From Cricetomys ansorgei (lineage: Eukaryota > Chordata > Mammalia > Rodentia > Nesomyidae), in NCBI GenBank assembly GCA_026225945.1, contig JAMJFZ010001133.1:6654501-6718500 (forward strand): a stretch of DNA of 64,000 bases. The letters run 5' to 3'. A model generated the notes under the pieces. That model saw only the letters and a list, made by a program, of their open reading frames with translations, was not told where the DNA came from and ran no database searches. The position numbers were made by a program, and so were the translations under genes. Of this stretch, positions 10,166-23,649 are shown piece after piece (position 1 is the first letter of the stretch; each line of letters begins with the position of its first letter).

Positions 10166-10496
10166 ATAAAAATTCACTGTGCAAGTCACAGAGAAATAGA
10201 CGTAATATTACCTGTAAATATACACATATATATGTATGTTTATTTGTATTTGTACAAACATATGTATGTATATGAATGTATTTAATTTTGGAGAATCACT
10301 TCTAGGGCTTAGTTGTGACCATGTGCTTAAACAGCAGAAATGACTTATTCTGTGTGTGCTGACATTACCCCTTAGATTTACATCATTATATGCTTTTCAG
10401 GACAGTTTCAAAAAGTTTCAAGTCATGCCGACTGAAAAAAAGCTCATTATGCTCACTATGAAAATATTTATTATTTAAAATATAAAGAGGTATATG

Positions 10497-10507
10497 TTTG
10501 TGTGTGT

Positions 10508-10559
<52 letters not shown>
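10497..10559. repeat. (TG)n microsatellite
   Basis: About 30 TG units with a single TATG interruption near 10511. Two open frames across it are only repeat translations. Confidence 0.97.
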
Positions 10560-10561
<2 letters not shown>

Positions 10562-12460
10562 ACATGCACATTATAACAGGCTTGGTAGAAAGTGTCTCTA
10601 TCCATTGAACATTCTGCCTGTCCCATTGGTTTGTTCTTTTTAATTTTGAACAATCCTAAATTTCCAATTATTACTTGAATACCTATACTTGACCTGCTTT
10701 TGGGTAATCTTAATCACAGAAAGCAAGGAATTTTAAGGTTTACCTTGAAATCTAGTATAATAACTTTAAATATCTAGGGACCATTTTTCCCCCAGAAGAT
10801 ACTATTTCCTTCATATAAGATACTTACTAGAAAAATATTCTTTCTATGAAGAATTGTCAGCCACATTATTAAATAAAGTAAATATATCAACACATATCAC
10901 ACATACCACACACCAGGATCACTTAGGGGATAGGTGTCCTGAAGTCTGAATGCCTATTTAAATTTGCGGAGTGGAGGATACCGTGTTATCTCTTTCAATG
11001 TTTTTTCCTTTACTCTTTCTGAATTTAAGGATAAGAACTCTTCTGTGGTAGAAAGACTTCCTGTACTTGGTAACATGATAGATGAGACACAGATCTGCTG
11101 GGATTCTGAGTCTTGCAGAGACTAATAATAGATGACAGATTAAGAATCACTGAGAATGTCATTGTGAAATGTTTATAATAACAGAAGAATAGCTTCCGCA
11201 GACAGCTGGAGGAAAAGGGAAGACATTGTCAAAGGTAAGCACTTTCATTGGCATTTTAGGCTGAGAATCTATCTTTTATTAGCTTCCAGCTCTTGACATG
11301 AGTAGAAAATGTACAACAATTTTCGTGCTAGAATTCTATCTCCTCAGTTTCTTACACCACATCACATGCTTTTAAAAGAATTCACAAGACTGCAGATCCT
11401 ACATAGAATGTTTTTAAAAATAGATTGTTAACCAACTTATACATTTAATATAGTGATTCCTAGCTTTTTCAATGTAATTATTACTGGTAAAAATATGTTA
11501 CTTGTGTTATGTTCTGATGTTGTCATCCAAACTACTGACCACTGCTCAACTTATTGTACCTACTATTGTAGAACCATTTTAAATAAAATGTAATATTCTA
11601 ATTATTATCCAATTTGTCTTTTGTCTTTTTTGGTAAAGTTTTTTTGAATATAATAAAACTATAGCCCATTAAAAAGATAGTTATTTCATGAAAGAAACAG
11701 TCAAGGTACTCCACAAGTATTCACTGCTGTTTTAAACATTTGCTTCAGACAGAAAACAATGGACTGTGAAGTGTAATTAGGAAAATAAGGCCAGTCTCAG
11801 TTTTCTTGAGCTATGTGAAATGTTCAATTCACTAAATTTGTTTCCATTATTAATTTACTATTCAGTTAAAATATTATATGGAAGTATACACTTACACCTT
11901 CAGAAAGATGCATTTTTCTTACTTATTCACTATGGAACACTTGCTCTTGAACAGGAATTGACCTAACTCTCTTTTTACCCCCTTGTAGAATTGTGATCTT
12001 ACTACATGTTTGTGGGGAGGAAAGGTATGCAAGGGTCCCAGGACGATGGGACTTTTGAGACAGGAATGCTTATTCATGATGTTTTTTGTCAACCAATTTC
12101 TAAATGAAGAGCATTCAGAAGTTCTGCAGGAAGTAGTCTCCATGTCACCTAAAGGACATTCCAAACAGGAATATCTTCACAGACCTTCATATAGTCAGGA
12201 AACATCAATTGTGATTTTTACATTTTTACATGTTATAGCCCAGTGCTCTCAATCAAATGCATTCATGCAGGAATTTAACAATCATTCATATATCTACCTC
12301 TTAACACTGTGAATTTATATTAAATTTGGTTTTCTTCAGAACAATTTCAATAGTCATTTTGGAGAATTGTATACACTTCAATTTCATAATTTTTGGACTG
12401 AAAATGTATAAGGTATTCAATATTAAATGAAGCCAAAGAATAAATGGATAGAAATATGGT
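10560..12460. other. Mostly unrecognised; possible splice-donor-like site at 11235
   Basis: No repeat family or coding region is recognised over this 1.9 kb. At 11231-11240 the sequence 'aaaggtaagc' matches a strong splice-donor consensus, and a 'ttgcag' lies at 11113-11118. The sequence between them has stops in all three plus-strand frames, so it could only be a non-coding exon. This is speculation from motifs alone. Confidence 0.25.
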
Positions 12461-12860
12461 CTCATTAAATATGAACCACACTCAATCAGTTTTATTCCCT
12501 ATAGCTGAAATATGGATAGTCCCCCATTTTTTGAAGTACTGGTGCTACCCAAGGAATAACTTATTTGGCTCCACAGAGCTTTGATGAATTGCCCTCCCCC
12601 ACACTTCCTGCACTTTGTTCTACATACAATACACCATGCATGGAATTTGTCACTATCCCTGCTTGCTCAGCTGGGAATCTGCTGCAGCAGTCTATGCTGC
12701 TACAGATTTTTCAAGACATAGAAATTTGAGTTGCTGATTCTTGATGCCTTCTCTAGCAATGTTCAATTGAACTAAGCCAAAATCTCTTCTTTGTGAGTTG
12801 TGTTTAATAAAACTGATGAAATATTGTGTTCTAATTTGTCTAAGGGGTACAAGAAATTTC
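12461..12860 (+). mobile_element. Possible LTR-like fragment
   Basis: This block is GC-richer than its flanks and contains 'gtgtttaataaaactgatga', which includes AATAAA at about 12805, like an LTR polyadenylation signal. There are TG/CA-rich borders but no clear target duplication, and I cannot name a family. It could equally be unique sequence. Confidence 0.25.
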
Positions 12861-12904
12861 ACCAATAACCTTTACCACTCTATCAATAAAAATATTACTT
12901 TGAG

Positions 12905-13270
12905 AGTATAATTATGTAATTCTCTCCCTTCCTCCCTCTAAATCCTTCCATATACTCCTCCTTCCTCATTTTCAATTCATAGCTTTTTCTTGTTTTATTA
13001 ATTGTTACATGAAAATGCATGTATATACACATATATTCCTAAGTACATAAATACAACCTATTCAGTCTGTATGCATTTTCAGAGATGACCATTTTGTACT
13101 TTATAATGAATTGTTCTCCTCTTTCCTATGGAAGACTACTTCTCCTGATCTTATGACATCCATAGTTCATTGTGGAATGTCAAGGATGAGTATGCTTTTC
13201 CCCATCCACTTAACCATTCTTCCTACCTCTGTCCTTACTTCCACCCCACCTGCCACCTTTTTAACTTCCC
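12905..13270 (-). mobile_element. L1 3' UTR (Lx-like), antisense
   Basis: In the plus direction a C/T-rich start ('ctctcccttcctccctctaa') is followed by 'catatactcctccttcctc', 'ttcaattcatagctttttc', 'cacatatattcctaagtaca' and 'aatacaacctattcagtctg'. Then comes 'ggaagactacttctcctgat'. This order matches the reversed Lx-type L1 3' UTR of murid rodents. The 99-codon frame over its end is chance. Confidence 0.8.
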
Positions 13271-16200
13271 TGTCGCCCTGTTTTCATTCCTCCATTCTTC
13301 CTGTGTTTCATATAGATGTTTCATGCCTCCATAAACATGACCTCAACAAGAATGGCACCAATACATATGCTAGTATGAAAGGGAGAAATTTCAGGAAGCC
13401 TCAAACCTAGACAAAGAACTACATTTAAGTAATGCTTAAATGGTAAAAATAGCCTTAACAGTGACTTTTTATTCCATATTCTGTTTCTTACAAACTCCTC
13501 CTCAACACTAGAAAAGTTTTTATTCATACTACAAATCCCTTATGCTTTATTTCTCTGTGTTAGTAATTTAACAGGTCTGTTCTCTTCTGACCCACCAATT
13601 TGACTATGTGATACTTTTTCATAGAGGTGTGCTACAGAGAGGTCCTCTCTTTGTTCATTGACAGATAGATCTAATCCTTGTCACTAGTATAACCTGGAAA
13701 ATATGTTACAAAAATGAACATTGATATCTGAACTTATTTGCCTATTCATTCAGAAAACATTTAAGATTTTATTACTTTTTTGGAAGAAAGCTTAGTTTTA
13801 ATGAAGTCAATTTTCTTTAGAGTAAAGCTCACCCATCCCTAGTGGTAACTCTAATTTCATGCAGGGTGAGGATGAAATTTGTACATCTCATGTGGAAATA
13901 ATCTTTCTTGGGAATGAAACCAAATTAAAAGAAGAAAATATTTAAAGAACTACCCATGAGAGATAATCCTTTAATTCATTAAGTAGCTGACAGTCACTTA
14001 ATGAACACTAAATTCTGCAGGTTTGAAAGTAAAAGAATTTTCTTATTTATATAGTCACCTGACACCTAAATGTAAATGTGTCAATGAGAAAAGTTATTTT
14101 TAAATTATTAAAGACTATGATATTTCTAGTACATAGACACAGGAATGTGATGTAAAAAAAAAACAGGAAAATTCATTGAATTCTTAAAAATATAAGCATT
14201 TCAAAAACATGGGCATGCAAAAATCTCAGAATATTTTAGAAGTGCCTGCAACTCATAGTTCATTGTGAAAGGCCAGTATGAGTTAGTCATTTCCAAATTT
14301 TCAAACCCCGTGACATTTTTGCATTGGCATAGAGGCAGAGGGGTGAATATTTGAAAAAGAAAAGGGTAACCTTTTGTAACCTGTGTAACCTGAGTGTTAC
14401 AAAGGACAGTCATTTTGCAATTTCAGATTAAGCCAATAAAGGTATGACTGTGTAAGTTGTTCTTATGACAGAAACTTGATAGTCACTGTTTAATGTGGCT
14501 TTCTCAATGTGGAAATATAAAACCTTTTATAATATGCCTAGTAAGATTTGAAAGTTAGCAGTGGTAAATAATTCAACAGGAAATACCTACATTATTTAAA
14601 TGCACTACAAAGATGTTCGCAGATACACTTCAAAATATATATCTACTATCATCTTGTTATAAATAATGGTGAAATTTTTCTGATGACTGTACTCCAAAAT
14701 ATCTACCATATCAACATTTTCTAATAAAAAGAAGCAATATATATTCTAGGATGATCAAGTTTCTAATTAATAAGCTATAGATAAAACCTTAAGTATGATG
14801 AAATGCTTTGTCTTCCTGTATCATGACAGGTGAATTATACCTCTGGAAAGTTATATTTCACTGCAAGGTAGCTATACTTTCTAAATATACATTGACTACA
14901 GGGAGTAGGTACCTTGTTTGGTGTTCATAGAGACCCTGTGAGAAGGGCAAGACAGTTATTTTAGTATGCACTTTGTAGGAGAGACTGTCGGGTCAAGTGG
15001 CTGGCGAATGTAATACTCTTTTCTGAGACTATTGTTTTCTTTGAGGGTGAGAGGTTTCTGTGGATAGGTATTGCACAGAATGTAACATATTCTAAATATG
15101 TTCTGACAGGTAGAGAGAATAAAGGTAGAAGTTCCTATCTCATACTGACTTAATTTAAAATGTCCTGAGATTGCCAATAAACTCATCAAAAACAGGTTTT
15201 CAGTAAGCGCTAAGCATTTCAATGTAGACAAATTACTTCCAGACACAGTAGAGACCCTCCAATATAAGCTGAAAGGTTAGTTTTAGTCCATCACAACTAT
15301 TTAGTATAATTCCAATATATGAGATGACTAAAATTATTTTGATGGGCACAGGTGTTTCATAAGGAGCCCTGACAATACGGAGGAGATCAAAATGCATTGT
15401 ATAAAAATACTTTTAAAATTATAGAGAAACAGCATATTATGAAGAAAATTTGCAAGTTCTTAGTAGACTTCAATTCTGTATTTTTTGTTTCATTTTGTAC
15501 CTTTGAAAAAATTTTTAAATAAATAGTAGGAAATGATAGCCATTCTTGTAACATCACATTTGAAATATCTGTAAAAATAATTACTCAAAATACCTCAAAT
15601 AAAATTTTATAATATAATATCTCCTTATTGAGTTTATTAACAATACTAAAAGACAAACTTAACTCGTTACACATACTGTATACATTCAGGAAGGTGATTA
15701 TATGGTACACAACATATTTTATTTGTTATAAAGCTATATAAAATATATATAATGTATAATTATGCTAATTATGATCAACAGTGTGTTTGTTGTTACTGTT
15801 ATTATGGGACACACCGCAGGACAATTGAAAATCTCTTTGTGATGATGTCAATGAATAGAGGAGTGATATATAATACACTTAATTTGCCTTATATGCTATA
15901 TGATGTGCATATTTTATTCCCATGTCAAAGATTGCATGTACAATAAAACAACACAAATACAGAGTGTCTAAATATCAGATCAATGACATTTGTTAAAAAA
16001 TTTTCAAAACTGCAAATCAAGTTATTACTACATTTTAAATTTATAGAAAATATATAATTTTTGTCCTTTCTGAATAATTTTATGTTATCTAATGCTAAAT
16101 ATATACACAATGGGTTCTTAATAAAGTCAGTCAGTGAAGCTTGCATCATTTGACACTCTGTTTCTTATTACTGGTGTTGTAACAGTTCTAAATCGTAAAA

Positions 16201-16329
16201 TTTATGTAGGTATTGAAATTCAAACCCAATAATATTAAAACAAACAAACAAACAAAAATCTATCCTCCAGATTGTACTGTTTGAGACTTTACAAACATCT
16301 AGTAATATTCAAGAAATAAAGCAAGACAC
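13271..16329. other. No confident feature (possible MIR trace near 14915-15010)
   Basis: About 3 kb of AT-rich sequence. Near 14915-15010, 'gagaccctgtgagaagggca' followed by an 'actttgtaggagagactg' block weakly resembles a mammalian-wide MIR core, but this is not secure. A nine-base A run occurs at about 14154-14163. Confidence 0.3.
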
Positions 16330-18470
16330 ATACAACAAAATGCAGTAAGGGAAAATTAAAGTCCAAGTGTATCAAAGACCTCAACATAAAACCAGATACA
16401 CTGAACTTGATAGAAGAGAAAGTAGGGAATATATTTGAATGCATTGGCAAAGGAGACAACTTCCTGAAAAGAATACCAATAGCTCAGGCACTATGTTTAA
16501 TTAATTAACAAATGGGAACTTATGAAATTGAAAAGCTTCTGTAAAGGAAAAGACATGATCAATAAGACAAAGCAACATCCCACAAAATGAAAATATGCTT
16601 TCCCTAACTCCACTTCTGATAGAGAGCTAACATCCAAAATATATAAAGAACCCAAGAGACAATAAGTCAACAACAAAATAAATAATCCAATAAAAAATGT
16701 GGTACAGGTCTAAAAAAGGAATCCTCAGAGGAGGGATCACAAATGCTGGGCAAAAAAGAAATGTTCAACATCCTTAGCCATTAGTGAAATTCAAATCAAA
16801 ACTCCTCTGAGATTCCATCTTACATCTGTCAGAATGGCTACACAAATGACAGCTCATATTGGTGAAGTTTTGGAGCAACGGGAACACTCCTTCATTGCTG
16901 GTAGGAGTGAAACTTGTGTACTCATTATGGAAATCAATATGACAAATCCTCAGGAAATTGGAACTAGACCTATCTCAAGGCACAGCCATTCCATTCCTGG
17001 GAATACACCTTAAGGAGGTTACATCCTCCATGAGGGATACTTGCTCAACTATTTTCATAGCAGCTTTATTCATGACAGTCAGAAATTAGAAACAACCTAG
17101 ATGCCTCTCAACTGAAGACTGGTTAAAGAAATTGTGAAACATTTACATAACTGAATACCACTTAGCTATTTAAAAAAGAATGACTACACGTACTTTGTAG
17201 AAATATGTATGGAACTAGAAAAAAAATTCTGAGTGAGGTAACCCAGTGCCAGAAAATACAAAACGAAACAAAACAAACAAACAAACAAAAAACCTCAGAA
17301 TGTATTCAACTATATGTTAACTGTTAAACAAAGGACAAAGGTGCAGTAATCCACAGACTCAGAAAGACTAAGCAACAAGGAGAGCCTTAGTGGAGACACA
17401 GAGGTTTCTATGATAAAGGGGAAATAGCATTGGGGGAGAATATGAATGGGAAAAAAAGAGACAACGTGTGGGGAGAGGGATAGAGGGAAAGAATATATGG
17501 AGAGACAACCAGAATCAGAGGACATTAAGATGGGGGGGGGTGGATTTTAAGATTGAGGGTAGTTGAAACTCACTGGAGTCCATGATAGAGACCTTGGTAA
17601 GGACCTCTAGCAATATGGGAGGGTGAACCTGAACAAGCCATCTCCTATAACTGGACAAGTCTCCCAGTGGAGGGACTGGGACACCACTCCAACCACAAAA
17701 CCTTCGACCTATAACCCATACTTCCTATAAGATCCACTGGGACAGTGGAAGGGTAGAACCCCATGCCAAAAGTGAAAACCCAGGCCTGATTCTGCAGGGT
17801 AGGCCAGGAACTACGACTGGATAAACAAGAGAAATTACTAATGATATCCTGTTGTAGTCATAGATCTGTACCTAGGCCAGACTCTATCAGTAAGGCTTCT
17901 GCAGGCAGCTGATGGAGTAGTTGCAGAGGTCCAGAGCCAAACATCATGGCAGAGGCAGAGCTCCAGAAAACTTGCAGAAGAAAGAGAGGAGGGATTTCAG
18001 GGTCCAGAGGGATCCATCAGAAGAACAAGCCCCACAGAATCAAAGGACCAGTACATATGGATTCCCTCAGAGCCTGAAGTGGTAGACAAAGAACTTGCAG
18101 ATTCTCCTAGATATGTCACATGTTTTTCCGGCTTGGTGTTGCAGAGGACCTACAGGCTAGAAGCTTTTGCCTGCCCTTGGGACCCATTTCCTCTAGCTCG
18201 GATTCCTAGTCAGCCCTTGATGTAGGGCCTAACGCCAGCTTTGTCCCATCTTTTTTGTGACCTGTTTGAACAGTAAACCTAGAAGAATTGTTCTCTTCTG
18301 GGAATGAAGCAGTTTAGGGGTTGGGGATGAATGGGTAGGTGTGGGGATGGTATATAATAGGAGGAGAAAGAAGATGGGGGAGCTGGGAGGCATGGAGAGA
18401 GGGTAGTAGGTATGTTGATATCTATTATATGAGAGAAGAAAAATGAATAAAATACATGAAAAAAATATGT
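16330..18470 (+). mobile_element. L1, 5'-truncated: ORF2 C-terminus and 3' UTR
   Basis: From 16345 the sequence follows L1 ORF2: 'tatcaaagacctcaacataa', 'gcattggcaaaggagacaac', 'agagagctaacatccaaaat', 'ctctgagattccatcttaca', 'aattggaactagacctatct' and 'tttattcatgacagtcagaa'. ORF2 ends near 17600 and a typical rodent 3' UTR follows, with 'aatgatatcctgttgtagtc', 'cttctgcaggcagctgatgg' and 'cttttgcctgcccttgggac'. It terminates in a short A-rich tail near 18460. A CAAAC-type insertion lies at about 17260-17290. Stops throughout ORF2 make it inactive. The 5' truncation is the usual outcome of target-primed reverse transcription. Confidence 0.93.
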
Positions 18471-20185
18471 TGCTGCATCAAGGTCACTCCTCAAAAAGAA
18501 TATGGTCTGACAATATTAAAGACATTCTTAATCACTTAATTTTTGTGTGAAGAATGACTTAAGCAGGGGATGGAATTAAGTCTACCATTAATTTCTTATT
18601 TCCTTCAAGCAAAGTGTGGATATTTAAGCGGCATAAGTGCTGGCAATATAATTTTGATGTCTTCTGTCATGTAATAAAAATATGAAAAATATGAATATCG
18701 ATATCTTTAAAATGGGAGAACACCTCTTAAAATTTTATTGCCTGTTCATCATCAATATTTGCCTGTCATTAGACATTAATGGCTGGCCTTAAGTCTTCTC
18801 TCTCAGGTTTTTCTTTCCTCCCTATTATTGTCTGTTACACACACATAACCTCATGGTGAACTCACTGTTTTCTCATGATTTTACTCAGTGTATTCACATC
18901 TCTTAGATTGCTCATGAAGAATGTGTCTTTGACAGGTCTTTGGGGTTAATCTGGTTTCTAGTTGTAAAAGAGATGGGTAAATTATTTCAAACACATTTAA
19001 ACACACATAGAAACAACAAACCATGTATGAATAATACTTAAAATTTCTAAATACAAACTAGTTTATCCTTTCATCATGAACCAGAATTTTTAGGTATGCA
19101 TGCCATTTTCTTCATGATAATTACTCTAATTATTGATTGGTTTTGACTTACCTTACATAATGAATAAGTACAAAAATCTTACCAGTTTAACAATTAAATC
19201 CACCTTGCAAATTATCTTCATGTAAAAAATTGATACAAGCTATACTCTTTATTTTCTCTCAGCTTTACTTCTCCTAACTTTTATATTTCAGATTTGAATT
19301 AGAGTTTCTAAACCATGATCTTTTTGTCTCATGGATATATGTGTGACTTCATGATGACAGATACTATACTGTAATAGAGACATTTTTATGGCTGAACACT
19401 CTTGTTAGGCTATTTGTGGTATATGCAGAAAAGATTGCTTTGAATTTTGGAGAGTGTCTTCTCTTCTTTAGCAAACTATGGTGCCAAATATTAGTTTATC
19501 CATAATTCACACATATTGTTAGAGAATACAATCTGTTTCACTTTTCATTCTTTCTAAGTTAGCTATAATTTAGCAAAAAAAAAAAAATGAAGTGAAAAAA
19601 AGATGGAACTTCATTTAAGTGGTTCATATTTACTATAAATATATTTACTATAAATAATCAGTAAGAGCATCAATCACAATTGTGCTGTTTAAAATAATCA
19701 TGATAGAAGCATAAGGATCAAAGTTTATGTTTTACACAACAAATATTCATTCTATTTAAAAAATATATTTGTATTTTATATGACTATTACAATAATCTCA
19801 TCTTTCTTCTACTCTAAAATATCTCTCCAATTTATAAATGGATAACTTATCATTTTTACATTTCAGATTACAATGATTGTAGGCATAGATCAATAAATGA
19901 TACATACTGTCATCTAAATGCTTTTAAATTCTCTAAAAATTTTACAGAGAAAACCTGCATGGAAAAGATAAAAAGCAATGTATAATGCTTTCTCATTGGT
20001 GATTCTATCCTGAGCTACAATCTATTGCACACAGGAGAGTCATGAATGTGCTCAAACAACTTCATCCTGCCATGGCCAGTAATTAATAATGAAAAGCTAT
20101 GTTATTTCAGCACATAAAATGGCTTAAAGTGATTAGTTTTCTGAAAAGTTAAATTGAAAGTATGTTATACTCATTAATACTGTGG
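18471..20185. other. No recognisable feature
   Basis: AT-rich DNA with a 13-base A run near 19576. No coding, RNA or repeat signature recognised. Confidence 0.4.
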
Positions 20186-20639
20186 CTGAACTTGGTGTGT
20201 AACAATATATACCATTGTGCTTACATAAAATAGCTCTTAAATAAAATCATAAAATGTACCATATATAGATATATATATATACACACACACACACATATAT
20301 ATATGCATATATACATATATATGTATATATACATATACATATATATGTACCATATATATGTATATATAAATACATGTATGTGTTTACATATGTGTGTGTG
20401 CATATATATATGAATACATATTTTCGATATGAATATATTTATATACTCTGTATATTGTGATCATATGTGTGTATATATATATATGGTACATTTTAAATAT
20501 GTATATACATATATATATGTATACATTTTAAGTACATATATACATATATATGTGTGTGTATATATACATATATACATACACATATGCACATACTGTTCAT
20601 GTCATATATATATATATACATACACACACACACACACAT

Positions 20640-20670
<31 letters not shown>

Positions 20671-20760
20671 CATACTGTTCATTATATATATATAACTGAA
20701 CTTAGTTTGTGACAATATATACCATTTTCCTTACATAAAATAGCTCTTAAAAAATGTAAC
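20186..20760. repeat. AT/CA/TG simple-repeat complex flanked by a direct duplication
   Basis: A block of TATA, CACA and TATG repeats (about 20261-20700) is bracketed by two related unique segments, at 20186-20260 and 20696-20759. Both read 'ctgaactt...gtaacaatatataccatt...cttacataaaatagctctta' with a few differences, offset by 510 bases. Within the block, 'aaaatgtaccatatat' (20251-20266) recurs inverted as 'atatatggtacatttt' (20479-20494). Open frames here encode only runs of Tyr, Ile, Val and His from the dinucleotides. Confidence 0.85.
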
Positions 20761-20766
20761 ATTGTA

Positions 20767-20929
20767 GACAGGTGATGGTGGCACACACGTTTAATCACAC
20801 CATTTGGGAGGCAGAGGCAAACAGATCTCTGTATATTCGAGGCCAGCCGGGTCTACCGATTGAGTTCCAGGACAGCCGGAGTTACAACAGAGAAACCCAG
20901 AATCAGAAAACCAAAAAAGAAAAAAAAAT
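20767..20929 (+). mobile_element. B1 SINE
   Basis: 'ggtgatggtggcacacacg', 'tttgggaggcagaggcaa', 'gatctctgtatattcgagg', 'ccagccgggtctaccgat' and 'gagttccaggacagccgga' mark a full-length B1. It carries the 'gagttacaacagagaaac' variant and an A-rich tail. It inserted at the right edge of the AT/CA complex. Confidence 0.95.
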
Positions 20930-20939
20930 GAATGCAACA

Positions 20940-21052
20940 TATATACATAATATTCTGCATATATATATATATATTACACTCTATATATTTTCCATATGTG
21001 TGTGTATATATATATACATGTACATACATATACATATACTATATATATAATA
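20940..21052. repeat. AT/TG-rich microsatellite
   Basis: Runs of ATAT with TGTG and ACAT words follow the B1 tail. Confidence 0.85.
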
Positions 21053-21059
21053 ACTGATA

Positions 21060-21735
21060 CTTGAGGGCAGGGCCAACTTTAGAGACTGAATAACCAGAGG
21101 AGGGTTTCTAAAGCTACCATGCTGTCCTCATAGATCAGTGCCTAGTCCAATCTTCATCTAAGAGGATTCCTACAGCAGCTGATAAAAGCAGATGGAGAGG
21201 CCCAAGCCTAAAAATTTACAGATCTCAGGGACCCCACAAAGAGGTGTAGAAGGGGTCTTGGTGACCAGAGGGGTCAAGGACACCAGGAGAACAAACCATA
21301 TAGTGTCAACTCCCCAGAACTCTTAGAGTCTCACAGAGCTTGAAGTGGCAGACATGGAACCGTCTGATTCCCCCAGCTATATCTTGAGGTTGCCTAGCTT
21401 GGTGCTCTTGCAGATCTCATGCAGATTGGAGTAGGAAGGGGGTCTTGCAATCTTTTGCCTGCCATTGGAACCTTCTCTCCCTATTGTCTTGCCTAGTCAA
21501 AACTTGTAGTAGGGAATATTGCCTGGCACTGTTCCATCTTGTTGTGCCAGAGTTGAGCAATAACCCTAGGAAGACTGTTCTTTCTTTGGGGAGAGGCAGG
21601 GGTATGGGTGGGAGGATGGGTAAGCAGATGTAGGGGGAGAGAAAAGACAGAGGACACAGTGGGGAGGAATGGAGGGTGGGGAGGAAGGGTGTTGAGATGT
21701 ACTATATGAGAAAAGAAAAATAAAAAAAATAATAT
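21060..21735 (+). mobile_element. L1 3' UTR, 5'-truncated
   Basis: Only the 3' UTR remains: 'catgctgtcctcatagatca', 'gtgcctagtccaatcttcat', 'ggtcaaggacaccaggagaa', 'cagagcttgaagtggcagac' and 'cttttgcctgccattgga'. A G-rich segment and an A-rich end (AAAATAAAAAAAATAAT) follow near 21735. The blocks align with those at 17800-18470 and 32160-32590, so the three are related L1 3' ends. Confidence 0.9.
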
Positions 21736-23649
21736 AACAAAACACTGTATTTAGATGATATCAAATTATGCCTTCATCAGTTTTTGAAAACCTCTATAAA
21801 ATGGCTCAGAAACTGCTAGATGATAAGCTCTGTCATTTCCCCTACTTATTCTTATGTTATATTTATAAAATAAAAACATTTATTAACCTCAAGAAGTTCA
21901 ATTTTTCTATCTGTTCATAGTTAGATGAGCCTCAATCACCCCCATAATAGTGATATGAGGCTTCTTTTCAGACTAACTCTTTTCAGTAACTAATAGTAGA
22001 AACCCTGGCCCAATGTGTTAAGTTCTTCACGGCCTAGAGCATTTCTGAAAATGAATGTTGTGTGTGACAAATCACTACTGAATGTTTGACAGCAAAAAAG
22101 CACAATTACAGTATGGCAGAAATGACTTCACATTGAAAGCTGCCAGTCAACATCTTTTTATTAGCAAAAGTCTAGGGGCCCAGGTGATTAAAATGGAAGT
22201 AAGACCTCTCCTGGCTTACACATTCTTGCTCACATGTTCTTGAATCATAGTAAACACCTACAGTGTTTTAAAGGCATCAAGGTCAAATACAAATTTCCGC
22301 ATTTTGCAGAGCATTTAATTTTTATTGATCTAAATGTTTCCTTTGTAGGTCATCATAAAGAAGTTTTATCACCAAAGACACAAAGCAAAGTTTTTTTACT
22401 TACTTATTTTCCTATTTAAACAAGGATTAATTTTTCTGTGAACAATCCTTTCACCCTTTGATGAAAGCCCTTGTAACTACATGCAGTGTTTTAAAATAAG
22501 ATTTTTTTGTTTTTTGTTTTTTTGTTTTTTTTGTTTGTTTTTTTTGCTTACCTGGTCAACACAGAGCTTCAGGCAACATTCATTCATTAGCGTTTCACCT
22601 CAGTGATATTGGGGATATACCTCTAACCTCTTACACATGAAAATTTATGCCTATGTTTTACTTAAAGGAAACTATATTTTGCTTATTTTAAAAGACACAT
22701 AAATGAATTGTGTTGATGGAGGAACACTATGAACTTAAAGGAGTATTTTCAACTTTTTAATATACTCAAATATATGGTTATGATTATTTGAATGGACATT
22801 AAATTCCTTATGTTAACTGAGAACTAAGAGTCAAATATAAATGGGTCAAACAACTTATGTATTTTAAAACAAAATGAAATTTAAATTATAAATAGAAGAA
22901 ATTTATTTATAACATTTATAATATTACCATAATATATCTATGTAGTTATTTTTGAAATCAGGTAATGGATTTTAATGGGCATCATACAATTATGTAAGAA
23001 TTTTGTTTATCTTGATGAGTTACAAGTATACATTTACATTTTATACTTTTCCTAACTTACTTATGAAATATTTACCTATATATAATATGCTAATTAACGA
23101 CCACCCTTACACACCCATTGCAACATTAGTCATTCATCTGTAGGGGCTGATTTTTGACATTCTATATTTGTTTCAAGATTTTCTAATATGCCTTGTAGTC
23201 TGATAGTCTCACATGTTGTACATATGTGATTTAAGATAAGAGTAATGTTCTGTTAAAAGTGTGTATTAATCCTAAATAATCCTGTTCTTAATAAGCAGAC
23301 CAGCATGCAAAGGCTGAGAAATCTCCCTCAGTGAAGTGCTGATTGAAGAAGAACATCAATGATAGCAAATTACAAAGATGAGAACTCAAGAAGTCAAAAA
23401 GTGATAGATTTTCCAAGGAGGGTCATTGTAGCTGAAAACAATAAACATGTAATGGAGCATGATAAAGTCATGCACATGGTCTCAGTGGGCTTTGAAATCT
23501 CATGCTAAGAAAACAGCAATTTAAAATGTGCAACATGGAAAAATTGATAGGTCTATGATTATAATCTTGAGATTAATTTTCTACAATTAAACCTAGGTGT
23601 TGTATAAGTTTATTTTTAGTTATATACAAATAATTGTTTTGTGTACTAT
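21736..23649. other. Mostly unrecognised; T-rich run at 22502-22546
   Basis: A (TTTTTTG)n-like T-rich run occupies 22502-22546 and may be an antisense A-rich retroposon tail without a recognisable body. The rest is AT-rich with no feature. Confidence 0.45.

Noticed and set aside
14915..15010. MIR element
   Set aside because: Only a short weak resemblance; not enough ordered blocks to call.
20221..21050. Tyr/Ile/His-rich open frames resembling membrane peptides
   Set aside because: Pure translations of TA/CA/TG microsatellites.
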